A DNA stretch of 64,000 nucleotides from the NCBI RefSeq assembly GCF_021432385.1, contig NZ_JAEACT010000002.1, positions 1,197,501 through 1,261,500 of the forward strand, in the 5' to 3' direction. The DNA comes from Clostridium hydrogenum (GTDB lineage Bacteria; Bacillota; Clostridia; Clostridiales; Clostridiaceae). Of this stretch, positions 8,596 through 16,426 are shown piece by piece. The notes below the pieces were generated by a model that saw only the letters and a program-made list of their open reading frames with translations, was not told the origin of the DNA and searched no databases. Positions within the stretch are counted from its first letter, which is position 1; every line of letters begins with the position of its first letter. Both the position numbers and the translations under genes were made by a program.

Positions 8596-9798
8596 TTAAG
8601 ATTTTTTTATTGATTTAAAGAATCCTGTATCTTTTGTGATAAGAATTCCATTTGTTTTGCTTATTTCATATTTTATAAAATTGATAAAGTTTAATACTCT
8701 TTTTTTGTCAACAAGCATATTTTTGATTTCTGGCAGCGAAAATATATATCCTGCAAGAGGTTCTGCTTCTGTAACTATTAAGCTATCAAGATAACGTTTA
8801 ATAGTAATATTATTAAACCACTTTTTTATAATATTTTTGCCATTTTCAAGTTGAAAACTTTCTGTAGCAGTCCAGCTTTTACATGAGGAAAGCGAGGAAT
8901 CAAATTTTGCTGAAATTTCCCTCATTTCGTGCAAATGATTTTTCCCAACAGTTGACGCGTAAAATTCACCATTTTTCTTTAAAACTCTATATATTTCTGA
9001 CAGAGCTTTATCTTTGTCAGGAATATGATAAAGCATATGGTTTGCAATTACAATATCAAAACTTTCATTAGGAAAAGGAATGTTTTGAACATCTGCTACT
9101 TTAAATTTAATTTTACCTGGAAAGTTTTTTAAATTGTTTTTGGCATCTTTAATCATACCACTAGAAAAATCTGTAAGAATTATATCTAAATCTTTTGGTA
9201 TTTTTGATAAATTTTTTAACCATAATGAACCATCTCCACAACCAACTTCTAAGATACGGCAATTTGGTATAAATGTAAGTTCATCAAAAAACCATTCCAT
9301 CCAACCATATTTATTTGTACTATAAGTTTCATGTATTTTTATTCTTGCCCTTAAATTTGAAGCATTTTCATATTGAGCAAGCCATTTTTTATCTTCATTT
9401 ACTACATTAATAATTTTTATGAACTTATCCCAATTAAAATCTTCTTCATTGGACAGTGTATCCAAAGTTTCATCTATTGAACTAATTACTGTTTGTATAT
9501 GATGAACTTTTTCATTCATAATCTCTTTTTGAATTTCTAATGATTTTTTTAAATTGCCATCATATATGTCAGAAGACATAATATTTTTTATATCTTCCAG
9601 TGAAAGTCCTATAAACTTTAGGGTTAATATTTTTTGAAGCTTTGGAAAATCATGCTTTGAATATAATCTATGGCCAGATTCATTGTGGGATGAAGGCTTA
9701 AGTAAATCTATTTTATCATAGTACCTTAAAGTTCTTAAGGTAACACCTGATTTTTGAGCAAATTCTCCTATGGTATAAAAATCATCTTTCAACCTCAT
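8596..9798 (-). CDS. MerR-type HTH regulator fused to SAM-dependent methyltransferase
   Basis: About 400 residues. The N-terminal 70 residues are a MerR winged helix (YTIGEFAQKSG, LRTLRYYDKIDLL, GHRLYSKHD). A coiled-coil linker follows, then a class-I methyltransferase: CRILEVGCGDGSLW is motif I, FPNESFDIVIANHMLYHIPD is the post-motif region, and ALSEIYRVLKKNGEFY is typical of UbiE/Methyltransf_11 proteins. I chose ATG 9798 rather than the longer frame to 9870, because the MerR domain begins there and the upstream part overlaps a repeat. A TTG six bases further in, with GAGGTG spaced 6 nt, is equally possible. The effector and methyl acceptor are unknown. Confidence 0.82.
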   Translation of the reverse strand: MRLKDDFYTIGEFAQKSGVTLRTLRYYDKIDLLKPSSHNESGHRLYSKHDFPKLQKILTLKFIGLSLEDIKNIMSSDIYDGNLKKSLEIQKEIMNEKVHHIQTVISSIDETLDTLSNEEDFNWDKFIKIINVVNEDKKWLAQYENASNLRARIKIHETYSTNKYGWMEWFFDELTFIPNCRILEVGCGDGSLWLKNLSKIPKDLDIILTDFSSGMIKDAKNNLKNFPGKIKFKVADVQNIPFPNESFDIVIANHMLYHIPDKDKALSEIYRVLKKNGEFYASTVGKNHLHEMREISAKFDSSLSSCKSWTATESFQLENGKNIIKKWFNNITIKRYLDSLIVTEAEPLAGYIFSLPEIKNMLVDKKRVLNFINFIKYEISKTNGILITKDTGFFKSIKKS

Positions 9799-9810
9799 CA
9801 CCTCATAATT

Positions 9811-9894
9811 ATAGAACCAGTTGAAGCAGCGAAATTGTAATTTTTTAGGGCAAACTCTGTGTATTTGCAATTTCGATTTTTCAAGTAGTATCTC
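9811..9894. repeat. Rpt-3 element, uninterrupted copy
   Basis: 84-bp imperfect palindrome just upstream of the MerR-methyltransferase start. Read on the plus strand it runs from AGAACCAGTTGAAGC to TTTCAAGTAGTATCT, with GAAATTGTAAT and ATTTGCAATTTCG inside. The same words flank Rpt-1 copies at about 10.1, 16.2 and 21.1 kb. The ends resemble Rpt-2 (AGATA...TATCT). It lies in the probable 5' untranslated region of the gene. Confidence 0.6.
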
Positions 9895-9986
9895 TATACA
9901 TCATATATTATCACCTAACGTTACGTCATGTGCAAGGGTTTATTTAACGTATTTATAAAAATTTTTGATTTTGCTACTTCAGTTAT

Positions 9987-10204
9987 AGATAAATAACTTG
10001 AAGCATTGAAATTATAAGCTCCGCCTAGCACCATAAATGGTGCTATTGCGTAAGCAATAAAAAATAAGTTTTAAGATTTTCTGCAGCAAAGCGGAGGAAA
10101 ATCCTCCTTCATTGTGAATTGTGCATCGTGAACTGTGAATTGAAAAATATTGCTGTCAGGATAAACTTGGAATTCTCAATTTTAATCTTTCAGATTGTTT
10201 ATCT
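9987..10204. repeat. Composite repeat: Rpt-3 halves around an Rpt-1 copy
   Basis: The left half-element (AGATAAATAACTTGAAGC) begins at 9987 and the right half ends TTGTTTATCT at 10204. Between them, at about 10018-10142, is a left-truncated Rpt-1 copy with hairpins AGCACCAT-AA-ATGGTGCT (10027-10044) and ATTGC-GTAA-GCAAT (10045-10058), ending in the iterated arm GTGAATTGTGCATCGTGAAC. The 9895-10546 gap otherwise holds AT-rich DNA with the amylase operator; no gene seen. Confidence 0.65.
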
Positions 10205-10422
10205 ATATGTGTGTAATTAAAAAAAGTTACATATATAAATACTTCCTAATTAAAAGATAATAAAAAAAATACGGTAAAATTATCATATTGGTTTTAAATG
10301 TAATATTATTAAATAAAACCAATAAATAATATAAAAATGCAATTATGGGTATTGAAAAGGTCTACAATATGTAGTAATATTTAAAACAGATAGCAGCTGT
10401 TATAAATGCATTTTTATTTACT

Positions 10423-10442
10423 CAATCGTGCAAACGATTGCA
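10423..10442. promoter_or_regulatory. LacI/CcpA-type operator candidate upstream of amylase
   Basis: CAATCGT-GCAA-ACGATTG (10423-10440) is a perfect 7-bp inverted repeat. The overlapping word TGCAAACGATTGCA (10429-10442) fits the catabolite-responsive element pattern TGNAANCGNWNNCW, and also resembles maltose-type LacI-family operators. It lies about 105 bp before the alpha-amylase start. Which regulator binds is inference. Confidence 0.5.
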
Positions 10443-10546
10443 TAAAAATTATTTTGTAAATAACTCAATAAAGTTTAATAATTATAAAATAAAGAATTTA
10501 CTAATTTGTAAAATGAAAATATTTAAAATGTTAAGGGGGAATTATT

Positions 10547-12562
10547 TTGACAAGAATGAAATTATTAAAAAACAAAATAATAAGAGGGTCACTTAGTGTT
10601 GCAATGCTCTTTTGCATATCAGTTTTTCCATCGCACAAGATTAATATTGTACCAAATCAAAATTTAGTTGTACATGCTGCAACTCAGACAAGTAATTTGC
10701 CATCAAATGAAAAGGATGGGCTTATATTACATGCTTTTGACTGGTCTTTTAGTACTATACAAAATGAACTGCCAAACATAGCAGCAGCAGGATATAAATC
10801 TATACAAGTTTCACCAGTACAAGGTACAAAAGAGGCAAGTACAGATCCTTCAAAATGGTGGCTAATGTATCAACCTACAAACGAATCAGTAGGTAATTCA
10901 CAACTTGGAAATTATGATCAATTAAAGTCACTTTGTAGTCAAGCTAAAAATTATGGTATAGATATAATTGTAGATGTAGTAATGAATCATATGGCTAACA
11001 ATGGAAATGCTGACCAATTGGATTCTTCAGTTGATCCAAGTTTTAAAGATCCTAGCTTATATCATAATGAGGGACAGTGCAGTAATTGGAATGATAGAGA
11101 AGATGTAACACAACAAGGTATAGGTATGCCAGATTTGAATACTCAAAGTTCTGCTGTTCAAAGTAAGGCTATTGCATTTTTAAATCAATGTATTGATGCA
11201 GGAGTAAGTGGCTTCAGATTTGATGCTGCTAAGCATATAGAAACAGATTTGGGATTAGATGCAAACAAACCATGGGCAGGAAGATACTGGGAAAATGTTT
11301 TAGGAAGTTTAAACAATAGATCAAGCTTGTATATTTATGGTGAAGTTTTGCAGGATGGAACCGTAGATAACATTTCGGCTTATGAATCCTTTATGGATGT
11401 AACAGCAAGTACGTATGGATATAATCTTAGAGATGCTATAACCTCAAATGATTTAAGTAAAGCAAATAATATGGGTGGACTTAATCCAAAGAATTGTGTT
11501 GATTTTGTTGAAACACATGATAATTATGAGGGTAATGTAAGTCAAAATTTAACTGATTGGCAAAGAAAAATGGGATGGGCTATAGTAGCTGCAAGAGCAG
11601 GTGCAACACCTTTATTCTTCGATAGGCCTACAGGTTCAATAGGCAGCGAAGGTGATGGCTTATGGAAAGATGCTGATGTTATAGCTGTTAATAAATTTCA
11701 TAATGCAATGGTAGGTCAAAGTGAGTATTTAAGATGGACAAACAATAATCAAACAATGCTAATAGATCGTGGCACTGCAGGAACAGTTATTGTAAATGCT
11801 GGTGGAAGTACTTATCTTAATACAGCTACAAGCTTAGCAAATGGTACTTATACTAATCATGGAACTGCTAATGCTACTTTGACTGTTTCAAATGGACAAA
11901 TAACAGGAAACATTCCAGCAAATTCAATTATTGTTTTATATGGTACTAACCCAATACCAACACCACAAACAGTAGTAAGCTGGAATCCTACTACACCATC
12001 AGCTGGAAGTACAGTTACAGTAACTTATGATGCTAGCAATAGTATACTAAAAAATTCTACAAATGTAAGTGCACATTGGGGGTATGATGGATGGAAAGCA
12101 GCTACTAATACTGCTATGACATCTTTAGGAAATAGTAAATGGCAGGTTACATTAACAGTTCCAACTGCTACAACTAGTAATTTAAATTTATGCTTTACAG
12201 ATGGAACAAATTGGGATAATAATAGTTCTGCTAATTGGAGTATAAATGTAACAGCTAGTAGTAAAAGTTTTTCGCCACGCGCAGGATATACTGTAGATTA
12301 TGATAGCAGCACGTTAACAAAGGGGAGTCAGTTTACTTTGTATTACAATGGAAAATTAACTAATTCAAGTAACGTTACTTTACATTATGGTTTTAATGGA
12401 TGGACAAGTACTGCTAATGCAACTATGACAAAAAGATCAGATGGTTTTTGGCAAGCTACAATCACTCTTCCAAGTACAGCTACAAAGTTAGATTTTTGTT
12501 TTACAGATGGAAGTAGTTGGGACAATAATAATAGTCAAGATTGGCACTTGGGGATACAGTAA
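10547..12562 (+). CDS. Secreted alpha-amylase with two C-terminal starch-binding modules
   Basis: 671-residue GH13 alpha-amylase. A signal peptide (charged start, hydrophobic 13-28) probably ends near the VVHAA site at 41-45. Catalytic regions are present: DVVMNH (143-148), GFRFDAAKH with nucleophile Asp226, YGEV with acid/base Glu266, and VETHDN with Asp325. The C-terminus holds two CBM25-like repeats (about 470-560 and 578-671), each with a HWGYDGW/HYGFNGW and an FTDG..WDNN signature. The TTG at 10547 is chosen as start because GGGGGA lies 6 nt upstream; the ATG at 10556 is too far. It acts outside the cell on starch, and a CcpA/LacI-type operator sits upstream. Confidence 0.93.
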   Translation: MTRMKLLKNKIIRGSLSVAMLFCISVFPSHKINIVPNQNLVVHAATQTSNLPSNEKDGLILHAFDWSFSTIQNELPNIAAAGYKSIQVSPVQGTKEASTDPSKWWLMYQPTNESVGNSQLGNYDQLKSLCSQAKNYGIDIIVDVVMNHMANNGNADQLDSSVDPSFKDPSLYHNEGQCSNWNDREDVTQQGIGMPDLNTQSSAVQSKAIAFLNQCIDAGVSGFRFDAAKHIETDLGLDANKPWAGRYWENVLGSLNNRSSLYIYGEVLQDGTVDNISAYESFMDVTASTYGYNLRDAITSNDLSKANNMGGLNPKNCVDFVETHDNYEGNVSQNLTDWQRKMGWAIVAARAGATPLFFDRPTGSIGSEGDGLWKDADVIAVNKFHNAMVGQSEYLRWTNNNQTMLIDRGTAGTVIVNAGGSTYLNTATSLANGTYTNHGTANATLTVSNGQITGNIPANSIIVLYGTNPIPTPQTVVSWNPTTPSAGSTVTVTYDASNSILKNSTNVSAHWGYDGWKAATNTAMTSLGNSKWQVTLTVPTATTSNLNLCFTDGTNWDNNSSANWSINVTASSKSFSPRAGYTVDYDSSTLTKGSQFTLYYNGKLTNSSNVTLHYGFNGWTSTANATMTKRSDGFWQATITLPSTATKLDFCFTDGSSWDNNNSQDWHLGIQ

Positions 12563-12594
12563 TTTAGTAAACAATAAATATTGTTTACTAAATT
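12561..12594 (+). terminator. Perfect 15-bp hairpin after amylase
   Basis: AATTTAGTAAACAAT (12561-12575) and its exact complement (12580-12594) with a 4-nt loop, overlapping the amylase stop codon. There is no clear T-tract, so termination is likely but not certain. Confidence 0.5.
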
Positions 12595-12792
12595 AGAGTA
12601 CAGCTGACAGAGTACAGTGAATGATGATTTTCTGTAGGAAAGCTACAGAAAGTCTTATAACTTATTTTTGATTGCTTAAGCAATCGACGCATTAATGTTG
12701 TTCAGCGAAGCTGACAACATTTAAGTTAAAGATTTACCTGACGCAAGGAAAGGTAAATCATCCTTCACTGTACTCTGTCATCTGTACTCTGT
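12595..12792. repeat. Rpt-1 element between amylase and asnB
   Basis: Full ~200-bp copy. The left arm repeats GAGTACAG(C/T)GACAGAGTAC; the right arm is CTTCACTGTACTCTGTCATC and onward. Internal hairpins include TTTCTGTAG...CTACAGAAA, GATTGCTT-A-AGCAATC, TGTTGTTCAGC..GCTGACAACA and GATTTACCT...AGGTAAATC. It fills the gap between two convergent genes. Confidence 0.75.
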
Positions 12793-12797
12793 TTTAA

Positions 12798-14636
12798 TTA
12801 TATTAATTTAACTTTGTATTCCTTAAGCCAAATATCTAGTTGTATTAAATAAGCAATAAGCTGTGGTCCTTTCATAAGCTGGCCAAACCAAGGAGTTTTA
12901 TAGGAAGTTCCGCCTGTTTCTACAAGTTCTTTAACAGTTTTTAAATCAATTATGTCCAAAATAGGCGATGTTTTATCATTGAGTATTTCTTTGAGCCAAT
13001 TTTGAACTATAGAAGTATATCCAGGATCGAAGGTCTTTGGATAAGGACTCTTTTTTCGTTCAACTACATCTTGTGGAAGTATTCCTTCGGCTGCTTTTCT
13101 TAAAATCCCTTTTTCTCTGTCTCCATAAAATCTCATTTCAGGAGGAATATTATAGGCATATTCCACTAGCCTGTAATCAGCAAAAGGAACTCTTACCTCT
13201 AAACTGTTTGCCATGCTCATTCTGTCTTTTCTAGTAAGCAGGGTTATCATAAACCATTTAATATTTAAATATACAAGTTCACGTATTTTTCTAGCACGAG
13301 GGCTATCTGTATCAAGATAAGGTACATTACTTAAACTATCTTTATATTTTGCATCAACAAATTCTTGAAGATTTATTGATTTAAATTCAGGTGAAAGTAA
13401 GCTGCTTCTTTCTTTGACAAATCTTGACCATGGAAATGTATTTGCATCTAGCATTTCTTTTCTAGTAAACCATGGATATCCACCAAAAATTTCATCTGCA
13501 CACTCTCCTGATAGCGCAACAATATTTTCTTTTCTCACACCTTTGCAGAAAAGATATAGTGAAGAGTCTATGTCTGCCATTCCTGGAATATCATTGGCTT
13601 CAACGGCTTCCTTTAAGGCATGAGCAAGTTCAGCATTGTTGTTTATTATTTTGTGGTGTGAACTTCCTATAAATTTATGCATTTTTTCTGCCCATACGCT
13701 GTCTGGAGTTATTACAAAGTTATCATTTTTAAAATACAATTCGTTATCTTTATAATCAATTGAATAGGTATTTAAAACTTTACCTCTCTCTTTAAAATAT
13801 TTTGCCGCTACTGCTGATATTATACTGGAATCTAATCCACCTGATAGGAAAGTACATACAGGCACATCAGCATATAATTGTCTCTGTATTGCATCTACTA
13901 GGATAGATTTTATATGATCTGCTGTTTCATCTGCATTTTCGGTGTGAGGCTTAGCTGCTAATTTCCAGTATTCATGTTTTTCCATAGAATTTGGAGTAAA
14001 TTCTAAGTAATAAGCAGGTGGTACATCAAAAATATCTTTAAGAACTCCGCTTCCAAGATCCCTTGCAGGGCCTAAAGCAAATATTTCTGTTAAACCCTGT
14101 TCAGTAAGGATTGGTTCAACTAAAGGATTTGCAAGTAAAGTTTTTATTTCAGAACCGAATATTAATGTATGATCTTTTAAAGTGTAAAATAGTGGCTTAA
14201 CACCTAAAGGATCTCTTGCTAAGAATAATTTTTTGTCATTCTCTGAGTAAACTCCAAAGGCAAAAATTCCATTAATGTATTTTAAACAATTTTTTCCCCA
14301 ATGTATATAAGCTGTAAGTAAAACTTCAGTGTCAGAGTACGAGTTAAAACTGTAACCTGCTTCTAAAAGAAGTTTTCGTACATCTTCTGTGTTGTAAAGT
14401 TCACCATTGTAGACTATTACATATTTTTTGCCATTAATAACTTTTAACATTGGTTGGCTTCCACCCTTAGGATCGACAACTATGAGACGCCTATGGCCCA
14501 AAAAAGCATTTTTAGACATGTAATAGCCGTGAGAATCTGGTCCTCTTTTTTTCAGGGTATCAGTCATAGCTTCTATTATTTTATTTTGTCCTGTTAAATT
14601 TTTTTTAAAGTTAACAAATCCTGCTATACCGCACAT
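12798..14636 (-). CDS. asnB: Asparagine synthase (glutamine-hydrolysing)
   Basis: 612 residues. The N-terminal class-II glutamine amidotransferase domain begins MCGIAGFVNF, with Cys2 as the catalytic nucleophile after Met removal. RGPDSHG, VYNGELYN and SDTEVLL are typical glutaminase motifs. The synthetase domain has the PPi-loop LSGGLDSS and SGECADEIFGGYPW. It converts aspartate, glutamine and ATP to asparagine. The longer frame to 14651 is rejected because GGTGAT lies 7 nt before the ATG at 14636 and Cys must be residue 2. It is monocistronic, convergent with amylase and divergent from arsR. Confidence 0.95.
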   Translation of the reverse strand: MCGIAGFVNFKKNLTGQNKIIEAMTDTLKKRGPDSHGYYMSKNAFLGHRRLIVVDPKGGSQPMLKVINGKKYVIVYNGELYNTEDVRKLLLEAGYSFNSYSDTEVLLTAYIHWGKNCLKYINGIFAFGVYSENDKKLFLARDPLGVKPLFYTLKDHTLIFGSEIKTLLANPLVEPILTEQGLTEIFALGPARDLGSGVLKDIFDVPPAYYLEFTPNSMEKHEYWKLAAKPHTENADETADHIKSILVDAIQRQLYADVPVCTFLSGGLDSSIISAVAAKYFKERGKVLNTYSIDYKDNELYFKNDNFVITPDSVWAEKMHKFIGSSHHKIINNNAELAHALKEAVEANDIPGMADIDSSLYLFCKGVRKENIVALSGECADEIFGGYPWFTRKEMLDANTFPWSRFVKERSSLLSPEFKSINLQEFVDAKYKDSLSNVPYLDTDSPRARKIRELVYLNIKWFMITLLTRKDRMSMANSLEVRVPFADYRLVEYAYNIPPEMRFYGDREKGILRKAAEGILPQDVVERKKSPYPKTFDPGYTSIVQNWLKEILNDKTSPILDIIDLKTVKELVETGGTSYKTPWFGQLMKGPQLIAYLIQLDIWLKEYKVKLI

Positions 14637-14717
14637 AATTAATATCACCATTCTTTTATAAATTAGCTTATAAGTTATATTATGATTTTTTTAATAAATG
14701 TGATACAAACATGAATG

Positions 14718-14773
14718 TTGCTTTTTTTTATAAAAGGTGGTATATTATGTTCAATACATGAATATGTGTTCAT
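14718..14773 (+). promoter_or_regulatory. arsR-type promoter with overlapping operator
   Basis: -35 TTGCTT (14718-14723), 17-bp spacer, -10 TATATT (14741-14746). Just downstream, ATGAA-TATGTG-TTCAT (14758-14773) is an inverted repeat resembling the TGAA-N6-TTCA core of ArsR/SmtB operators. Its position over the transcription start suggests autorepression by the next gene. Confidence 0.6.
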
Positions 14774-14806
14774 ATGTTCAGTGAAAAAATAAGGTGGGTT
14801 GAAGTT

Positions 14807-15175
14807 ATGAGTATAGAAGATAATGAGTATAAATGTGATTGTAATGTAATTCATGTTGATATAGTTGAAAATGTTAAGGCGAATATGCCAGAGGATGAGG
14901 AACTTTGCGATTTGTCAGATTTATTTAAAGTATTTAGTGATAGTACAAGAATTAAAGTAATATGTGCATTATTTAATTCAGAAATGTGTGTTTGTGATAT
15001 AGCCTATCTTTTAGGTATGAAGCAATCGGCAATATCACACCAATTGAAAATATTAAGACAAGCAAAATTAGTTAAACCTAGAAGAGAAGGAAAAGTGGTT
15101 TATTATTCACTTGATGACGACCATATTAAAGGAATATTTAATATGGGACTTATGCATATTAATGAGAAATCATAG
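14807..15175 (+). CDS. ArsR/SmtB-family metal-sensing repressor
   Basis: 122-residue winged-helix repressor. N-terminal CDCNVIH (Cys10, Cys12) and CVCD (Cys61, Cys63) at the start of the DNA-binding helices match the CadC/alpha3N type soft-metal site, so Cd/Pb/Zn or As sensing is likely. FSDSTRIKVICAL and MKQSAISHQLKILR are the family HTH motifs. The ATG at 14807 is chosen (AAGGTGG 9-10 nt upstream); the frame could start at 14774, but that would cover the operator. No efflux pump or reductase is adjacent: downstream are a repeat and a convergent gene, so the target genes lie elsewhere or only the gene itself is regulated. Confidence 0.88.
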   Translation: MSIEDNEYKCDCNVIHVDIVENVKANMPEDEELCDLSDLFKVFSDSTRIKVICALFNSEMCVCDIAYLLGMKQSAISHQLKILRQAKLVKPRREGKVVYYSLDDDHIKGIFNMGLMHINEKS

Positions 15176-15227
15176 TGGCAGGGGAGAAGAAAGACTTTAC
15201 TTAAATTAAAAAATATGAACCATTATT

Positions 15228-15438
15228 CAGAGTACGGAGTACAGAGTACAGAGTACAGTGAAGGATGATTTTCTTTCGCGTTGCTACGGAAAATCTTAAA
15301 ACTTATTTTTGATTGCTTACGCAATCATAGCATTAATGTTGTCAGCTTCGCTGAACAACATTTAAGTTTTAGATTTACCTGACATAAGGAAGGTAAATCA
15401 ACCTTAACTGTACTCTGTCCTCTGTCAACTGTACTCTG
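15228..15438. repeat. Rpt-1 element between arsR and CBM20 gene
   Basis: Full copy. The left arm has GAGTAC repeated four times; the right arm is CTTAACTGTACTCTGTCCTC and onward. Hairpins: GATTTTC...GAAAATC, GATTGCTTACGCAATC, GTTGTCAGCTTCGCTGA(AC)AAC and GATTTACCT...AGGTAAATC. It sits in a convergent gap, ending 3 bp from the CBM20 stop. Confidence 0.75.
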
Positions 15439-15440
15439 AT

Positions 15441-15953
15441 TTAGTTCCAGTTTCCTTCATATAAAATATTGTCTTTTGTTATAGTTGCAGCTCTGTTTTC
15501 AGATTCTTCCCAAGTTACAACACCATCGCTGCTGACAGATACGAATTTAAATTCGATATAAGTATTTAGAGGTAGTGTGGCGGTTCCTTTCCAGGTTGGA
15601 TATAAAGATTCGTCTGTAGTTAGAGAAACTGCTTTTGAAGTATCCCAATTTCCAAGTTCATCAATATTACCACAAACGAATATGTTTTCGCCAAAATATG
15701 AATTCTTGTCATTTAATATAAATGTAAAATTAATAGTTTGATCTTCTGCTTTAGGCGCATCATTTTTTAATTTGGGAGTTGTAGTTTTTGTAGTTTTCCT
15801 CGGTGGAGTAGATTTGGAAACTTTAATTTCTTGAGACTTAGAAGCAGCGGTGCTAGAGGCTGCTTTTTTTATTTCTGCAGTTTTTTTTGCTATAGAAGTT
15901 TCTGAAACAGCAGCTTTACGAGAAGATGTTTTTTTTTGAACAGTTTTTTTCAT
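15441..15953 (-). CDS. Cytoplasmic CBM20 starch-binding protein with Lys/Ala/Thr-rich tail
   Basis: 170 residues. About the first 75 are a low-complexity basic segment rich in Lys, Ala, Ser and Thr (TVQKKTSSRKAAVSET and similar), without a hydrophobic signal segment. The rest is a CBM20-like starch-binding module: FVCGNIDELGNWDTSKAV, YPTWKGTATLP, IEFKFV and WEESENRA match that fold. No catalytic domain is present. The start ATG at 15953 has AAGGGG 10 nt upstream; a TTG three codons earlier is too close to it. It lies downstream of glgC-glgD-glgA on the same strand, so binding to glycogen/granulose granules inside the cell is a plausible inference. Confidence 0.8.
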   Translation of the reverse strand: MKKTVQKKTSSRKAAVSETSIAKKTAEIKKAASSTAASKSQEIKVSKSTPPRKTTKTTTPKLKNDAPKAEDQTINFTFILNDKNSYFGENIFVCGNIDELGNWDTSKAVSLTTDESLYPTWKGTATLPLNTYIEFKFVSVSSDGVVTWEESENRAATITKDNILYEGNWN

Positions 15954-15988
15954 ATTTATCAATCCCCTTTACAAAATTAAATAACTAA

Positions 15989-16086
15989 AGATAAACCACT
16001 TGAAACTTCAAAATTAATTTGTACCAAAATGATGTTTTGGGTAAATATTGTTGCAAATTGATTTTGGTAGTTTAAACGGTATATCT
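15989..16086. repeat. Rpt-2 element upstream of CBM20 gene
   Basis: 98-bp hairpin element, AGATAAACCACTTGAAAC to GTTTAAACGGTATATCT, with AATTAATTTGTACCAAAAT pairing with CAAATTGATTTTGG. It occupies the 5' untranslated region of the minus-strand CBM20 gene, about 35 bp from its start. Confidence 0.75.
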
Positions 16087-16090
16087 ATAA

Positions 16091-16404
16091 AGATATGCAA
16101 CTTGAAATATAGAAATTACAATTTAACACAGAGCACGGAGTACAGAGTACAAAGAAGGATGATTTTTCTCCACTATCGCTACGAAAAAATCTGAAAACTT
16201 ATTTTCTTTATTGCTGCGCAATCGAGCCATATATGGCGCTCAGCGAAGCTGACAACATTTAAGTTTAAGATTTACCTAAGAGAAGCGAAAGGTAAATCAT
16301 CATTCACTGTACTCCGTACTCTGTCATCTGTACTCTGCTTTTCAAATTGTAATCTGTGAGTATAAAACTAGTATTTGCAATCTTAATTTATATATTGTCT
16401 ATCT
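16091..16404. repeat. Rpt-3 interrupted by a full Rpt-1 copy
   Basis: The left Rpt-3 part is 16091-16124 (AGATATGCAACTTGAAAT...ACAATTT); the right part is 16343-16404 (CAAATTGTAATCTGTGAG...TTGTCTATCT). Between them, 16128-16338 is Rpt-1 with GAGTAC iterations at both ends and hairpins including GATTTACCT...AGGTAAATC. Aligned with the uninterrupted copy at 9811-9894, this looks like an insertion. It separates glgA from the CBM20 gene. Confidence 0.65.
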
Positions 16405-16426
16405 ATATATAATATATTGATTATGC

